From Piezodorus guildinii (lineage: Eukaryota > Arthropoda > Insecta > Hemiptera > Pentatomidae): 64,000 bases of DNA. The position numbers and the translations under genes are program-made. Below the pieces are notes generated by a model, which worked only from the letters and a program-made list of their open reading frames with translations, was not told where the DNA came from and searched no databases. Positions 31,250 to 44,479 of this stretch are shown here, one piece after another. The stretch covers positions 55,683,813-55,747,812 of the forward strand of contig CM041298.1 in assembly GCA_023052935.1 (NCBI GenBank), in the 5' to 3' direction. Numbering within the stretch: position 1 is the stretch's first letter; every line of letters begins with the position of its first letter.

Positions 31250-32415
31250 TTTTTTGTTTTATTAAAGCAATTTTCGCGAATGGTGGGAACTGTTTTGATA
31301 ACGTATTAATTTGATATTAAAGTAGAGAATACATTTTAGTACCGACTAAGATATAGATCGCTCATGAAATATATATATATTTTTTTTTTACATACATTCA
31401 TTTCTAATATTGAAAAAAACAAAACAAACATTGGTTTTATTTGTTGATTTATTTAAGAGGTCAGTAAGCAGATCCTGTAAAACAAATAATTTGCTAACTA
31501 CTTTGTAAACTTTAAGAATTAAACATTATAAGTATCTGTATTTTTAAAGTATAAACGAATTATTTTAATTTTTTTTTATTCATAATTTTTAAGTTAATTA
31601 CAATAACTGAATTGTTTTCTTTATTATTAGTTTTGCCATTTCAATAGATTCATTACAGCTAAATGTTTTTGTTTTTTTTCAGATTACTTTTCATCAGTCT
31701 GTTTTCCAGTCACGGATGGAATGAATGGAAACAGTCTAGAACGAAAACGAAACTTCTCAGTATGAATATTAGCTCAAAAGAACTTAAACGTCCTAATAAT
31801 CGATTAGTTGCCAATACCAACAGAATAAACACTGCGATGAAAAAATAAATGCTTGAAGGGGGAATTACAAACTTAGTGATCGATCACAATTAACTATTGA
31901 GACATAATGACCAGTCATAGTAACTTAAACAGGATAGTTGAGTTAATGTCGAAAATTAGTTAGATAAATAATTGAGTTCTGTCGGTGGAGGTTGGGCGAA
32001 TAATTCGTAGTGGTCGCAATAAATAAATAGTTAATTTAAATGTTCATTTTGCTATCAAACTGACATTGGAGTTCTATTAAACATTTAATCATGCGAAACC
32101 AAACTAAGTAATTAGTTCATTGTAGTTGTTGAATAATTTGATTATCTTGTATTTTTTTACTAACAATTGCCGATAAAGACAAGGCGGTAACTAACAATTG
32201 GCAGCCTTGACTTGAATATACGTTGGTGCATTGAGCGACCGACATCCATTGGATGATAACTTAACTACATAACAAAGCCTTTAGGTCTTTTCATAGTTAC
32301 TAATATAATAAGCTTTAAAGGTAAGATGGCGTTTTCTCCTTTATATGAAAAATTGACAGTTTTATTTACAAGATACAACCGGCAAAGAAATAGGACTTGA
32401 AATAATTACGGGTAA
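31250..32415. other. No recognised feature
   Basis: AT-rich with T runs. A small open stretch at 31663-31848 begins in poly-T and has no recognisable motif. Confidence 0.5.
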
Positions 32416-32479
32416 GACAAAATATATTATTAATCGTAGAAAAAATATGCCAGGTTATACGTTTGAACACTTAGGGATA

Positions 32480-32930
32480 TTCGATTATTTAGATTCTATG
32501 ATAACTATAAAAAACGAAATCCAGGAGGAAATAAAGTCGCGGTTTTGTAAATGAGCTTGAGGATAAGACTTTGTAAAACTATTATTATCCCGATGGTTCT
32601 ATATGAATGTAAAATATGGGCGCTTACTTTGAAGGATGAACAATGCCTAAAGATTATCGAGAATAAGGTAGTACGCAAAATGTTTGGTCCAAAGAGAGAT
32701 GAGCTAATTAGGTAATTTAGAAGGCTAAACAACGCGGAACTACGGAGCTGGTACCCTATCAGTATATTTGAGATGGGAGCATCGCGGCGGGTGTTAAGTT
32801 GTTAAGCGCTGAATCGATTAGTAGAAATCAGAAAGATGCGCCGAAACGTCGGTGGGAGGATTGTTTTAAGTCTGATCTCGGGGGCTTGGGCTTAGACGAT
32901 GATTTTTTTTATTTATTAAGATATATTACA
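32480..32930 (+). mobile_element. RTE-like LINE ORF2 fragment, decayed
   Basis: Same segment as 30690-31065 but broken by frameshifts: AAAAACGAAATCCAGGAGGA, GTAAAATATGGGCGCTTACT and AAAATGTTTGGTCCAAAGAG. It continues to the extreme C-terminus (PKRRWEDCFKSDLGGLGLDD), also found in the nested insertion at 13868-14045. Confidence 0.7.
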
Positions 32931-32934
32931 ATTT

Positions 32935-34166
32935 GTTTCATAATGAACAGTAGTAATAGTGATGTGATACACAGTCATACAATATATACAGAAAATAATG
33001 ATTAAGTCAAATTACATAAAACCGGAAATAAATAAATTCAAATATATACAAAAAAAAAAAAAAAAAAATACAACAAACCAATCAAAACAACAACCTGTAG
33101 TAGAGATAAATACTAGTTGGGAAATAAATAAACATTATAGGACGATGATTATTGGACGAATCTTTGAAGGCTTAATTGGGTGGTATCCGATGCTGTTCCT
33201 AGGTTCACTATGCCTATTATTATTATTTTACAAGATTAATCATATAAAAAAAGTATGTTCATATTTATCCTAATTACTTGAAACCATCACATAAAATTTT
33301 TTTGTCAACAACGTTCATGAACAAAGCTTTGTGTCATTATTTTAATTTAGCTTTGCGGTTTTTACTTTCATATATAAAAAAAAAACAAACACATTTTATT
33401 TTAAAATAATGAGCCATAATAGAACGAATTGGAGTCAATCCACTGTTTGAAGAATTTCAAAAATATAAATGTATATAGAACTGTCGTCAAAAGGATATAT
33501 GAATAAAATAAATTTAAAATACATGTAACACTCACTGATTATACGGGTCTTACTGCATATCTAAGATTTATCTTTAGTAGAGGGCTCATGTCAAATATTT
33601 AATTACGTTGTCATATAATATGCATATTTATAAAATATTTTTTAATTCTTAGCTATATACTTCTGTAAAGAATGAGGATAAAAAAAGAAATTAACATTTC
33701 CGGACAAATACTTATTAATTCGATGACGTTTTATAAACGTCAGACGATTGTCAGCAGCTGTGACAACGTTGAAAAATCTGCATAATTGATCAATAACTTT
33801 TTTTTACGACCATTTAATAAAATCGCCGACACGTAACACTTTTTACAATCAAATGGAGAATTTCGAAAACTCAATTCATTACAGTCCTTGAAAAAACTTG
33901 GTATTACTACGATTTATAATAATTTCAATTGTTCATTAAAACATTAAAAAAAAAGTGTGTCTTGACTAAAAGTACCAACATTTATTATTCAAGGTATGAT
34001 AAACAAATAAGAACGAAAAAAAAAAAAAAAAAGCATATTTATAACATCTACCACACATAATCTATGAATATACTATTTTTAGGCAAATTGCTAAGCAAGG
34101 ATACTAACTTAAGATCACGCTAAACTTAAAATTACACTAAACTTAAAATTTTGGCATTAGTATGTA
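32935..34166. other. AT-rich region without recognised genes
   Basis: Includes A runs at 33051-33068 and 34017-34032. No transposon end or exon-like frame was found. Confidence 0.5.
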
Positions 34167-34925
34167 TTGGGTTGTTCCATATGAGATGCCCGTTTTTATA
34201 TATTTTTAAATACATAAAGGATTTTGCAGGTCTCTGTTGTTTTCTTCCGAATGTTTACGTATTTAAAGTAAACAGTTACCAATCCTCCTTTGTATTATAA
34301 ACATTAGCTTCCCAATCAATTACCTTACTTTTTAGTATACCTCAAAATATGAACATGGAAACGCGAGTTTCGAGTAATATTTTTGTACGAGTTTAAACTG
34401 GGACAGTCAGCACTGAGGCCGCTATAAATATTTGCAAGGCGTATGGGGAAGGGAGTGTTAATGAACGGACCATTCGCCGTTGGTTTGCTAAGTTTTCAGA
34501 TGGGGATACCGACTTAGTAACTTGCCCCGAGGAAGACCTCCGTCCATAATAGACAACGATGTCCTCAAACATAAAGTAGAAGGAAACACCTACTAAACAG
34601 TTAAAGGACTCTCAGCACAACTAAATGCAAGTGCATCTACCGTATATTGTCTCCAACATATTACCACCTGTTCAGGAATTTAGACGACTTTGTCAAAGGA
34701 AAACTTTTTGAAAATGATGATCAAGTGAAAAGTGCGTTTTCAGATTTTGTTTCCCTTCAAAGCTCAGAGTTTTTCAGTTCGGGGATAAAAAAGTTGGTTT
34801 CACGTTGGGAAAAATGTGTAGAAAAAGAAGGTAAATACTTCGAATAAAATTATCTTGTTTTCATATCGTATTTTTAATAAAAATCCTTTACCTTGAAAAC
34901 GGACATTTCATGTGACACAACCCAA
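34167..34925 (+). mobile_element. Mariner element, internally deleted
   Basis: Terminal inverted repeats TTGGGTTGTTCCATATGAGA and (reversed) TTGGGTTGTGTCACATGAAA, imperfect over about 28 bases. TA precedes the left end; the right flank is TG, a likely mutated TA. At 759 bp it is far shorter than an autonomous mariner. The N-terminal domain (TEAAINICKAYGEGSVNERT) and C-terminus (SSGIKKLVSRWEKCVEKEGK) of a transposase survive, with frameshifts and stops. The central catalytic region is missing. Confidence 0.85.
34349..34847 (+). pseudogene. Mariner transposase pseudogene
   Basis: Decayed frame. Near 34400-34520 it encodes the helix-turn-helix part (AYGEGSVNERTIRRWFAKF, DGDTDLV). After a deletion, 34647-34847 gives the C-terminal 66 residues (YYHLFRNLDDFVKGKLFEND, DFVSLQSSEFFSSGIKK). 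The DD34D catalytic core is absent, so it cannot act. It differs in sequence and ends from the two mariners at 45423 and 52930. Confidence 0.8.
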
Positions 34926-35355
34926 TGATTTGGTTGAGAGTCCAATGCTTTTTTTGATTGTATTAACTTTTTCCCCACTAAAAAATGCAACACGTTTCAT
35001 ACTCTCCAGCTCTGTAGGTATTGCTAGAAACCAAAATTTTTCGACAGTTCCATGTCAGAAATTTAATGGAATATATTTTTTTTTATATAACCTTTCTCGC
35101 TAGGACCTGCCGTTCAGGAGATATAATGGTTTAAATGAAAAAAAAATTAACAATGTACCATCAATGTCTAATGTACTTAGATGATTAAAAATAATTTTTT
35201 TTTAGTACCTTATTTTTACCTTTAAATTAATAAAATGATTTGGAATAAATACTTATCATTTTAGAAAATTTTCGTTTTTCTTTTTAACCTATTTACTTCA
35301 TATTATTGCTTTGAATTCGCGAATTTTTTTTCCCGGATTCATTTATAGAGGAAGA
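34926..35355. other. No recognised feature
   Basis: AT-rich with T runs. An open stretch at 34912-35103 has no recognisable motif and starts inside the mariner end. Confidence 0.45.
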
Positions 35356-35359
35356 TATT

Positions 35360-35660
35360 TTAGAAATAGAAATAGAAATAGAAAAAAACTTTTATTCTGG
35401 GACATAGTCCCTTAAGAATAACACAAAATTCACAAACAAAAATAGCACATCTGGCCAGAAAACATTAGATAGATTTAATTATTTACATAGGTAAAAGAGG
35501 TAAAGAAAGAAATTTAAATAAATGTATGTACATAAACACATCTATGTACAAAAGGAAAGAAAAAGCATAAAGTAAAGTAAATAAATACAGTAAATGAAAA
35601 GTAAAAAAAACAACTAATTTTGAACACAAAAAAGAAAAAGAAATACTTTACTATAGTTTA
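35360..35660 (-). mobile_element. CR1/L2-like LINE 3' UTR
   Basis: Minus-strand 3' UTR and tail. An AATAGAAATAGAAATAGAAA tail (plus-strand view, from 35366) is followed by TTATTCTGGGACATAGTCCC, TTAAGAATAAC and TCTGGCCAGA. This mirrors 530-618 exactly in order. No coding part remains. Confidence 0.7.
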
Positions 35661-35759
35661 GAATGAAATCAGATGTAAACTTAGTAACTTTCAGAGAGAA
35701 CTACAGCTTTCAAACGCGCTTGTGTATATATGTACTCATACTCTTGATATAATACGCTT

Positions 35760-36432
35760 AAGATTTGTCTTCAGTATACCTAGGTCACATTTTACCCACT
35801 TATACAGGGAGTTAAAGTGGCTCCTTCCCCCCACCCGCAGAAAATATTTCCTAGGATCATACCTTTACCAAACCATTAACTCTCATCATCCACCCTATAT
35901 CCATAGTCTCAAATTCTCAGTTCACTCTCTTGAGACAAGATCACGCCATTCTGACCTTTACGTTCCTACCCACAAACTAAAACTTTTGACCGTTCCTTTA
36001 TTATCCGCTGTTCTGCCCTCTGGAATTCTCTACCTACCCATATCCGCCATTCTGCTTCTCTATCCTCATTTAAATCCCAACTTTTCCTGTACGTCTTGTC
36101 ATCCCAAACTGACGCTTAACAATTATGATATTTCAATTCAAAGTATTAAATATTAAATGAAGAAAATAAGTAAAAAGCCTATTGTTTAAATGTATATATT
36201 ATTTGTCAATTCATTTATTTTTCATTCTGCTTAACACCATCGGAAGATTTTATTTTTTGTTGTATAATATTTCTTCTTCTTTTTTATCTCATTTTATTTA
36301 AATAATAACTAAGTATGTTAATTTTTTTCTATGGGCCAGACATTTGATATTACTTTATATTTCAATGTACAACCTGTTATTCTTAAGGGACCCAGTCCCA
36401 GAATTTTTTTTTTCTATTCTATTCTATTATAT
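35760..36432 (+). mobile_element. CR1/L2-like LINE 3' fragment
   Basis: Plus-strand fragment in opposite orientation to its neighbour at 35360. A coding relic spans 35800-36120 with a frameshift near 36000 (RELKWLLPPTRRKYFLGSYL, then in another frame a WNSLPTHIRHSASLSSFKS-type end). The 3' UTR follows with GGGCCAGACATTTGA and TTAAGGGACCCAGTCCCAGA, and the tail TTCTATTCTATTCTATTA. Confidence 0.7.
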
Positions 36433-36477
36433 GTATGTAAACACAATGTTTTGAATTTTTGGGATCCTTGCCTTCAG

Positions 36478-36480
<3 letters not shown>

Positions 36481-36555
<75 letters not shown>
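36481..36555. repeat. TA microsatellite and long T run
   Basis: About 18 TA units followed by about 38 T. Confidence 0.95.
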
Positions 36556-36556
<1 letters not shown>

Positions 36557-38510
36557 GAACCATTGCAGTATCATTTAAAACACATTTTTAACCTTCTGTA
36601 TCATGTTGCAAATATTACGATAGTCAACGTATGGCGCACAGAAATAAACTAACCACTTATTTTATTCTAGTTAAGTGAAACCGGAAGCTATTATTGTTAT
36701 TCCTTGTCTATTTGTTTAATCGGTTACGCTATTATAAAATCTAGGCTGAGTCAACAGCTTATCATATATTGTAGTTATGGTCCCAACCCCATAATGCAAA
36801 TGTCATGAAGTGAAACTTTTTTACCCTTATAAGATTATGTTCTATGAGATTAAACTGCTCTACATGAAATAGATGGTACAATAAAAATCGATATAATTAT
36901 TTACCATGTCGTAGCAGTGAAAGAAAGTTTGAAGAACACGTAACAGCAGTATGTAACTAGTAGCGATGGCAGGCAAAATTATGTTCAACGTTCTTTTTGA
37001 ATTACCTCATATATTGAGAAAACTGAAAGTTACATTCCTGAATTAAGGTTTAGAAAAGCTAAAAAGTTAACTGATTTTTTTTTGACAACTTCACACAGAA
37101 AAACTATATTCCTATGTATTATACTTTTTTTGGTTGATATAAAAATCAATGAACATATATTACGATAATCTCTTTTTTTTCATACTCTGCAAAGCTCTGT
37201 CGATTTGTAATTTGACTAAAATACAAAAAATCGTAATAGTAGGGATTTTTTTTTATTATTAATAAAATATTGTCATATAAAAGATATTGAAAGAATTAAA
37301 CCTTTTATCTCCTTACACTACTATTTTGATTTAATTTTGTATTTCAAGTACAACACCCTTTATACGAATGAGCTCCTCAGAGCTCGTAATTTCTTTTTTA
37401 AATTTTTTTAAGGATGTTTTACTTATTTAAGTGGCGGCTATAGTCTAGACTGAACAGTTTTCTAGTGTCCCCTTTGTGCCTTCCTGACGTGTTTGAGGTC
37501 AATCAGCCGTTATAATCCCATGTCAAAAGAACCATCCTTAGAGTCGCTTTAATGATCAGTGAATAATACACACACACACTTTGTGTTATTGGTATTTTAT
37601 ATACAATCACACCCTAAACCATATTCCCTTTGATTCTATTAAATTTCAACCATATCTTTATTATGATAAATAAATTAATTAAGTGATTAAAGGAATTAAT
37701 AAAAAATAAATCGCCTGAATTACTGAATAACAGATTGTGAAGTCGATTAAAACAAATTCATAAAATTACTATTTATTATTTTTTTATATTTACAAAATAT
37801 TATAAATTTATGATAGGAGTAAAGTGGAGACTTCTGCTCTGATAAACCAATTGACTCCCGCACGGTTCGTTAGAACCTAACAACAGGAAAAGAATATTCA
37901 GGGCATGATGATTGTCCAGTCTCTAAGGAATACAGCCAGGCAAAAATACAAAAATATTTATGTAAGTATGTATATATGAATGGTTCGAAATGTTAAAACT
38001 GCGTTAGATTCATAGAATTAAGTTCTGCTAGCAAGTAGATCTTTTGGCTGATTACCTCGAAAGAAAGGAAAATTATGCCGTTCACAAACAAAAGTTTTAT
38101 TTCCATTTATTATTGTCAAGAATTGACATATGTAATCCGATAATTTTTATATCCCTGATTAAATTTTTACTTTGTTTTAAGATATGAAGAATCTCAGAAT
38201 CATGATCACAAAAATTATAATATATATATATATAAAATAAAACGGCCAAAGACATCTTTCCACCGAGACCTATTAAGACGATAATTCGATTTTTCAATTA
38301 TATCAAAAAAAAGAATAAATCACTTTACTGATATCGCTACATATATATGATGTAAAGTAAATAAATAAAAATAAAAATGCAGGTAATCCACAAACAAGAT
38401 AAAACAAAAAAAAAAAATTGAAATCGAAGAATTGTTAGCATTAAAATCGCGTTTTGAACTTAGTAAACATGACTCAAATTATGCTCCACAAATTATAACT
38501 GATCACAATT
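36556..38510. other. No recognised feature
   Basis: AT-rich with scattered T runs and a short CA run at 37568-37579. A somewhat GC-richer patch at 37800-37930 matches nothing else in the window. Confidence 0.5.
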
Positions 38511-38770
38511 CTTTACTTTTACTAACCTGTATGTGGAATGTAAGTATAGTATAGAAGTATTGTAAGGAAAAGTATTGCGTTTGAGAAAATTTTCTAATTC
38601 GGGTTTTCACCGAATATACACGTTTTCGGGTCCTTTGAGTCCTATGGAAAAAAGTGAGTGTGTGTGAATATGAATGTTTCCGTGTAGGTCGGAAATAATC
38701 AGCTGCACAAAACTGATATTTCACTTTTAGGAACGCATATGCCTTAAGATTGTAAATTATTTACTTATTC
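38511..38770 (-). mobile_element. HINE-like right-end fragment
   Basis: TTTACTTTTACTAACCTGTA, GGAAAAGTATTGCGTTTGAG, GGGTTTTCACCGAATATACA and CGTTTTCGGGTCC: right terminus on the minus strand, truncated near the GGAACGCATATGCC block. Confidence 0.7.
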
Positions 38771-38951
38771 GAAAACTACATGTCTTCTAGAACAAATCTG
38801 ATCCTCATTGAAAAATAATATTATTAGATACAATTATAATCATACAGCAAGTCCTTAACGAACTCTATGTGGTGTGAGTGCAAAAGCCTTAAACTTTTGT
38901 AGAGCTGTTATTATTTGGAAATAATAAACAATTATAACATACTGTTAAAAA

Positions 38952-39869
38952 GCTGGAGCGGGCAACACACGACTTTTACTTATCTCCGTTTTTTTTAAAT
39001 CGATTAAAGAATTTTCAAATACAGTTAGAGATAAAAATTAGTGAAACTATTAAAGAACTAAATAAATTAAATTTCTATAGAAACATGTGTTTTATTAAAA
39101 ATATATTATATTATTATCTAAAAAAATCATTTCGTTTTATTGGATTTTCAGCACTCTTAATTAACTTTTTAAGCTTGTGTATTAGATAATATTTTTCCTA
39201 AAATCTTTAGCTTTCCAACGGTATATTATACATGTATTTTACTGTTCTAATGTTCAAATACAAAAAATTGCATTAAAAACATATTTTTTCAGTTTTCTCC
39301 TTTTGTTGGATATCGAATTCGTTTAACTTATATATTTACCGTTTTTTTAATCAATGGTGACAAGATCATATGGTTATTTTTATAGAATCTAAAAAAAAAA
39401 TAAAGGTACTTTAGAGGAAGAAAATTTAAAATATCGGCATTTAAGCCCTGTCAAACTATTTCAATCAGAATGAAACCTACATGATATTCAAGTCCATTAT
39501 ATTTTACATCGATATAGCGAGTTTATCAAAATCGTCAGAGCCGTTTTTGAGAAAATCGTAAAAAGGTGCAAAATGTATGGTATAAAGTGGCTATACTGGT
39601 TAGCTGTTTTTAATATACAAAAATTGCTGTAACATCTGAGGCGTATAGTCATCTTAAATATGAAGTTTCAGTACTGTTCAACTTTTCATTTTCGTGCTAG
39701 ACTCACCACACACACACACTAACTCAAGAACTTTTTGCGGGACTTGGTCATTTGGACTTAGGGGACCCTAAACCGTGTATTTCCGGGGATAACAAAAATT
39801 CGAAAATTTTCACGATCATAATACTTTACCTTACTATACAATTCATATGTAAGTAATGTGAAAGTAAAA
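38952..39869 (+). mobile_element. HINE-like element, near full length
   Basis: About 918 bp, plus strand. The left end is CTGGAGCGGGCAACACACG plus ACTTTTACTTATC, and the right end AAGTAATGTGAAAGTAAAA. All internal blocks are present, including CTTTCCAACGGTATATTATA, AAAATATCGGCATTTAAGCC and ACATCGATATAGCGAGTTT. A short CA run lies near 39706-39719. No frame is conserved. Confidence 0.8.
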
Positions 39870-41330
39870 TTAGGTTACGTTTAAAAACTGCCAATTTTTT
39901 TTACATTCTGGAATTGGTATCATCAATTGGGAGGGGAAAAACCTAAGCTATTACGTGAAATAAGAAATAAAGTTTCCAGACAGCGTTGAGCAAGTCTCCG
40001 TCAACGTAGTACGTGCCTTGCGCCGCCTGAAAGCGCAAAACGATAAATGTTCAACTTCTAACAACCATCGCACGTTTTCTTCAGATCATTTATTCATCTA
40101 AGTCAGAGAGAAAGTCCGACTGCAAGAGGACTTTACAAAGGTCGACTTCCAGCACTTCGAGAGGGAAAGCTAACAATTAACAAACGAAGAAAAATTGTCT
40201 TAGGAGGAAGGCGGTGGGAGAGTTTTCCAAAAGTAGAGGGAGCGACCCAGGAGGAAAAAAGGTACTGTAACCTAAGAAAGTTATTTGATCTTCCAGCTTC
40301 AATTAGAACTGCTCCACTCGGGGCGATGGTTGATTGGATAGGATAAAAAATTGACTTGGCGGCTCGTGTCAGCTTTCTTTTCGTAAAGGGAAAAAAAGGT
40401 AGAAATAAAAAAAAATAAGGTATTGGTTCCTGCTTCGATACCGCAGACAGACCCGTGTTTAGATAATCAGCAAAATATGAACTATGAGTGTGGAAGATAC
40501 AAGGAAGTAAATTAACAAGAATATATTTAAAGAAAGTGTAGTTAAAACAAAAAACGCAGATCGTAACACACGAATCCCTATAAATTTTATTATTGCTTCA
40601 GGTGTATATATATATCGAATAATACTTTCATTAGAGATTATATACGCAGTTTTTTGTCGCTTTATAGTTTCACTATGACTCACTGAGTAAAATGCTCCAG
40701 GAACTGACAGGAAACCGTGTGAGGGAGAAAACTAGTGGAGACAGTTGGACAGACGAATTAAAACTGAGACTTAATCGTCGCTTTTACCACCGCTCGGGTT
40801 TGGTTCTTTCTCTCATTCAGCAATTCGATGCTTTTATTTTCACTCCACTAAGAGGTTACAATGAAAGGAACAACATTGATGATAATATACTTAATCAGTG
40901 TAATGGATCAGTGTTATAAAATTACGCTGCTAACAATGAACGACACACACCATGTAACAATCTAACAGAGACTAAGGCATTAACTTGTTGCAAGTTGCCT
41001 TGAAATCCTATGTTCCTATGAAAAAGAGTGTGTGGTGGTGGGTACACGAGAACCGAGTAAGACGCTATAAAACTACAACATACTGTAGGACCAAAATAAG
41101 CTATATCAGGGCGACTCCGGATAAAATAATGTTAAACGCAATAAAAACTCAGGCCATTATCAAACGTTCCAATCCTTTCCTGGGATACAACGACACCTTT
41201 CCAAGCTTATTCCAGAATGATTAACCTTCTCACTTTCAGTTCCACTGCCAAAAACCTAGGTATTTACAGTATTGAATTCCTCAATAATAAACCTCCTCTT
41301 TCTCTCACTCATTTCCTTCTTCTCCGAACT
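39870..41330. other. Unassigned region
   Basis: 39960-40330 and 40690-41200 are a little less AT-rich than neighbouring sequence and hold open stretches up to about 79 codons. I find no protein family motif, repeat relationship or splice-flanked exon. If the coiled-coil gene to the right continues, further exons on the minus strand could lie here, but I cannot show any. Confidence 0.4.
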
Positions 41331-41332
41331 AC

Positions 41333-41605
41333 GTTGAATTTTTAGTGCTAGAGGACTGACTAAAGCTGATTACAGATTTGTCTTTGGTATCTCAAGGCGG
41401 TCTAGATGACCCTATTCAGGTCTCTACTACTTGAACAAGCAGACAATATTCCTCCTGGACATACCGTTACCAAAACATATACTCTCAGCATCCTGCCTAC
41501 GCCTAAAGTCTCCTCCAACTTAAATCATTATGCCAATTTCTATCTCTTCCTAATCTTGGGACCAAGTCCCCGGATAACATACTTTTTCTATTGCTATTTA
41601 TGGAT
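41333..41605 (+). mobile_element. CR1/L2-like LINE 3' fragment, decayed
   Basis: Ends in CTTGGGACCAAGTCCCCGGA, matching the GGGAC...GTCCC hairpin of the family at 560, 12140, 35405 and 36390, with the short TTTTTCTATTGCTATTTA tail. The upstream part is too decayed to translate. The fragment stops just short of the exon at 41626, in the intron following it on the minus strand. Confidence 0.5.
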
Positions 41606-41625
41606 ATTATGAACTAGAGACGTAC

Positions 41626-41931
41626 CTGATTTTCGTATGAGGTGGTGAGTAGGTGCCTCTGGAGCTCTAGGACATTGGTCTCCCTGAGGATGGCGGCGGT
41701 GACCTCCTTGCTGGGAGACACCCCGCCCTGGCAGACTATCCTCTCTCCCGGCGAGCTGACGATGCCGTCCAGCGTCCCGAGGCGGGGTGTGCTCGAGGCC
41801 AGAGCCGCCTCCAGACGCTGCTTCTCCTCCGTCAGCTCTTCCACTCGCTGCGACAGCCGCAACGTCTCCTCCAGTCGCGCCGCTCGCTCTGCCTCCATCT
41901 CGGACAGTTGGCTTAGCAGTCGCTCTCGCTC
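41626..41931 (-). CDS. Exon of a coiled-coil protein gene (third exon seen)
   Basis: A 306-bp, GC-rich exon of 102 codons, phase 0 at both borders. On the minus strand the acceptor TTTTTACCAG precedes GAGCGAGAGCGACTG, and the exon ends ATCAG followed by GTACGTCTC, a strong donor. The first 50 residues are Glu/Arg/Leu-rich with heptad spacing (ERERLLSQLSEMEAERAARL, LSQRVEELTEEKQRLEAAL), a clear coiled coil. A Ser/Gly-rich linker follows, then another helical stretch (AAILRETNVLELQRHLL). The protein family is not recognised. It is probably cytoskeletal or a scaffold; this is inferred only from composition. The plus-strand open frames over it are antisense shadows. Confidence 0.85.
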
Positions 41932-44479
41932 CTGGTAAAAAAATAACAATAAAAAACGGAATTCGACACACACTATCAACATTATTTCAATTTTAACGTC
42001 ACGTCAAGAAATCATAGTTGATATATTCAAAATCATCAGACAAGGATCCTATGTACAAACATCAAGCTCTTAGAAGTGTATTGTAATACTAAACCCTATA
42101 GAAATAGACTAAAGTCTATAATCAAAAGAAGGAAATCCATTAAGAGCCTTGGTTCTTTCAATAACACCCCTGCAATATTCTGACTTAGTATACGCAAATA
42201 ACTTAAGGAAGAACTTTGTCGGCGGAGATTCTCCGGAAAGTTATGCTGAAAGCCCTCTTCCTTAAAATAACTTTAGGGCGGATATTTGATAAACCTAGAT
42301 CAAATATACTTTTTTTTTTAAACATAATTTATTTAAATTTACAACTGTACTAAAAAAAACAACAAGTAGATATGAGAAAAGAAAAATGACATGAGAAAGA
42401 CTTGTAGAAGAACTACCCAATGGTAGCAATCTTGAAATATACTTTAAATTTATTTTTGACATTATGATGTGTTTTTTTGATCGTTCCATTGCGTTCAAAA
42501 ATATTTATTAAAACTTTGAAGCTCTACATATAGCCTGAAATTAATACTAATAAGCCAATAATAACACTATTACTACAATAATTACTCAAATAAAAATTAC
42601 AGGCTGATCACAGTGTTTAATATTAAGTAATTCAGTTAAAATAAACTTATCAGAAAGTATAAGTTAAAAATATCTTACACGTCGTAGATGAAAATTCATT
42701 GTTTAAATAACAGTAAGTATCACGATAGAACTGCAACTAATAAATACTGGTAATATAACAATCACAGCTGATATAAGAGCAGATTAAAATAGCTCAAGAT
42801 AATTAAAGGTCACAAACCGGTCATAGTTGTGTGATTAGCGAAGTATCAGATAACCAGGAAAGTTCAGTTTTTGTTGATACCGCTGTTTATGTTGGAACAA
42901 ATAACATTTAACTGATATAAACTTAATTAACACATCCTTATAAATATTTTAGAATTTGTTATACCTCTTAAGGTAATAAACTGCTTACTTCTTAAGGATA
43001 CAATCTATTCTTCACCTGACATCCAGGGTTATGATTTTTGATTGTTAAAACCTGCTAACTATTTTTCTACACTATTTTCAGCTGAATCGAGCCAAGATTA
43101 GATCAATTTTACTTGAGGAATGCACGGAGAATAGGAGATTTACTTTCAATTTCGCCTCCTTTGGAACCCCTCTTTTATTCAGGAAGGATTAGTCGTACTT
43201 CCAATTCATTATCTCTTTGATGACTGCTAGGTCAATCAAAAAAGTCAAGCTTTTGACCTGAGTTTGTTGCGTTTGTCTCTGAATCTTCTGATTCTCAGTT
43301 TTCGTCAAGGCTACTGCATCGTCTTTATATAATTGATTTATTTATATTATGTATAATTTTACCTATTCTGTTTTTGGATAATCATGAAACCACCATCATC
43401 CTGTACAACAGATGTTCATGGTTGCATGATTTTTTCAGCAGCTCCACATGTACCGGTGTTGTGCCAATGCCCATTAAGTTATAATCTATGAATGCACATA
43501 GATCCAACGCTCTGTCACTATTACAGAAGGACGATTGATTGGGTGATGCCAATTGTTGTAGAATCTAACCAGATAGAACGTTTGAAGTCGATTCCGGACA
43601 TCAATCTGAGATTGCATCAGATGATCCCTGCACCAATAGCTGAAAGCTATCCATAAATGAGGATTCTCAAGATTTATAATATTAATAGCATGTGTTGTCA
43701 ATATGTAGGCTAATTCAGGATGACATCTAGGCATCACAACTCGCCGTAAACTAGTGGATTAAAACTTCTTCATTTCTAGGATCTTCAGACGAGAAAGGTG
43801 ATGCTAAGTCTAATCTTAAAACTTGCACAAAATACTCTGAAGCTGTAAAGGTTTTCCTTTCTTCAGCTCAGTTAACAATTGCATGTATCAACTAGAGATC
43901 CATTTTATAAAACTTGAGAGTTGACGATCTTCCACTCCAGTAGTTGTCAAGGTTTAAAATTAGCAGATCACCGTGCATATCATTTTAAATACATCAAGGT
44001 CAATTTAAAAAAAAATGAATTAAACCTTTTTTCCTCTTTTAATAAATCAGAAAGTCTTCTTACAGTGGACTTGGTTAAGGGACTTCGTATACTTTATGGA
44101 GGTGTAATTATCATGAATAAGGTTTGAGTAGTCGGTTCCTATAGATAAAAATCTGGATCCAGTAAAGGTGAATTCAAAACTTTCACTTCTTTCTTTCAAA
44201 TCAAACCTGGCCCTTCTTATTTTTTCTTGCTATTGAGGAGTACAATAAGTCTCATTAACAAGTAAAGACAAGAGTTTGTTGGAATTTATAATAGTTCTGT
44301 ATTACCTTGCCGTATTAAGTTAGTCATTATTAGGCAAGTGATAACAGTTCCTTCATCTCTTATCGACATTAAAGGCAAAACTCTTGACTGGGTAGTTAAT
44401 GAATGCTGTACTAGATACTTAAGGCTTTGGATTTTCTGATAAAGATTTAATAATTGATTAGATATAAGAAGACACATAC
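41932..44479 (-). other. Intron of the coiled-coil gene
   Basis: 2548 bp between two phase-0 exons. Mostly unique AT-rich sequence. A minus-strand open stretch at 43737-43486 (83 codons, MMPRCHPELAYILTTHAINI...) is unexplained. No repeat family of the window was recognised here, in contrast to the larger upstream intron. Confidence 0.65.

Noticed and set aside
34167..34925. Third mariner as a copy of the same family as 45423 and 52930
   Set aside because: Its terminal repeats beyond TTGGGTTG and its transposase residues differ clearly; it is a separate mariner lineage.
41642..41938. Plus-strand open frame of 98 codons, and another at 44454-44798
   Set aside because: Antisense to GC-rich minus-strand exons with good splice borders; GC-rich sequence has few stops on either strand.
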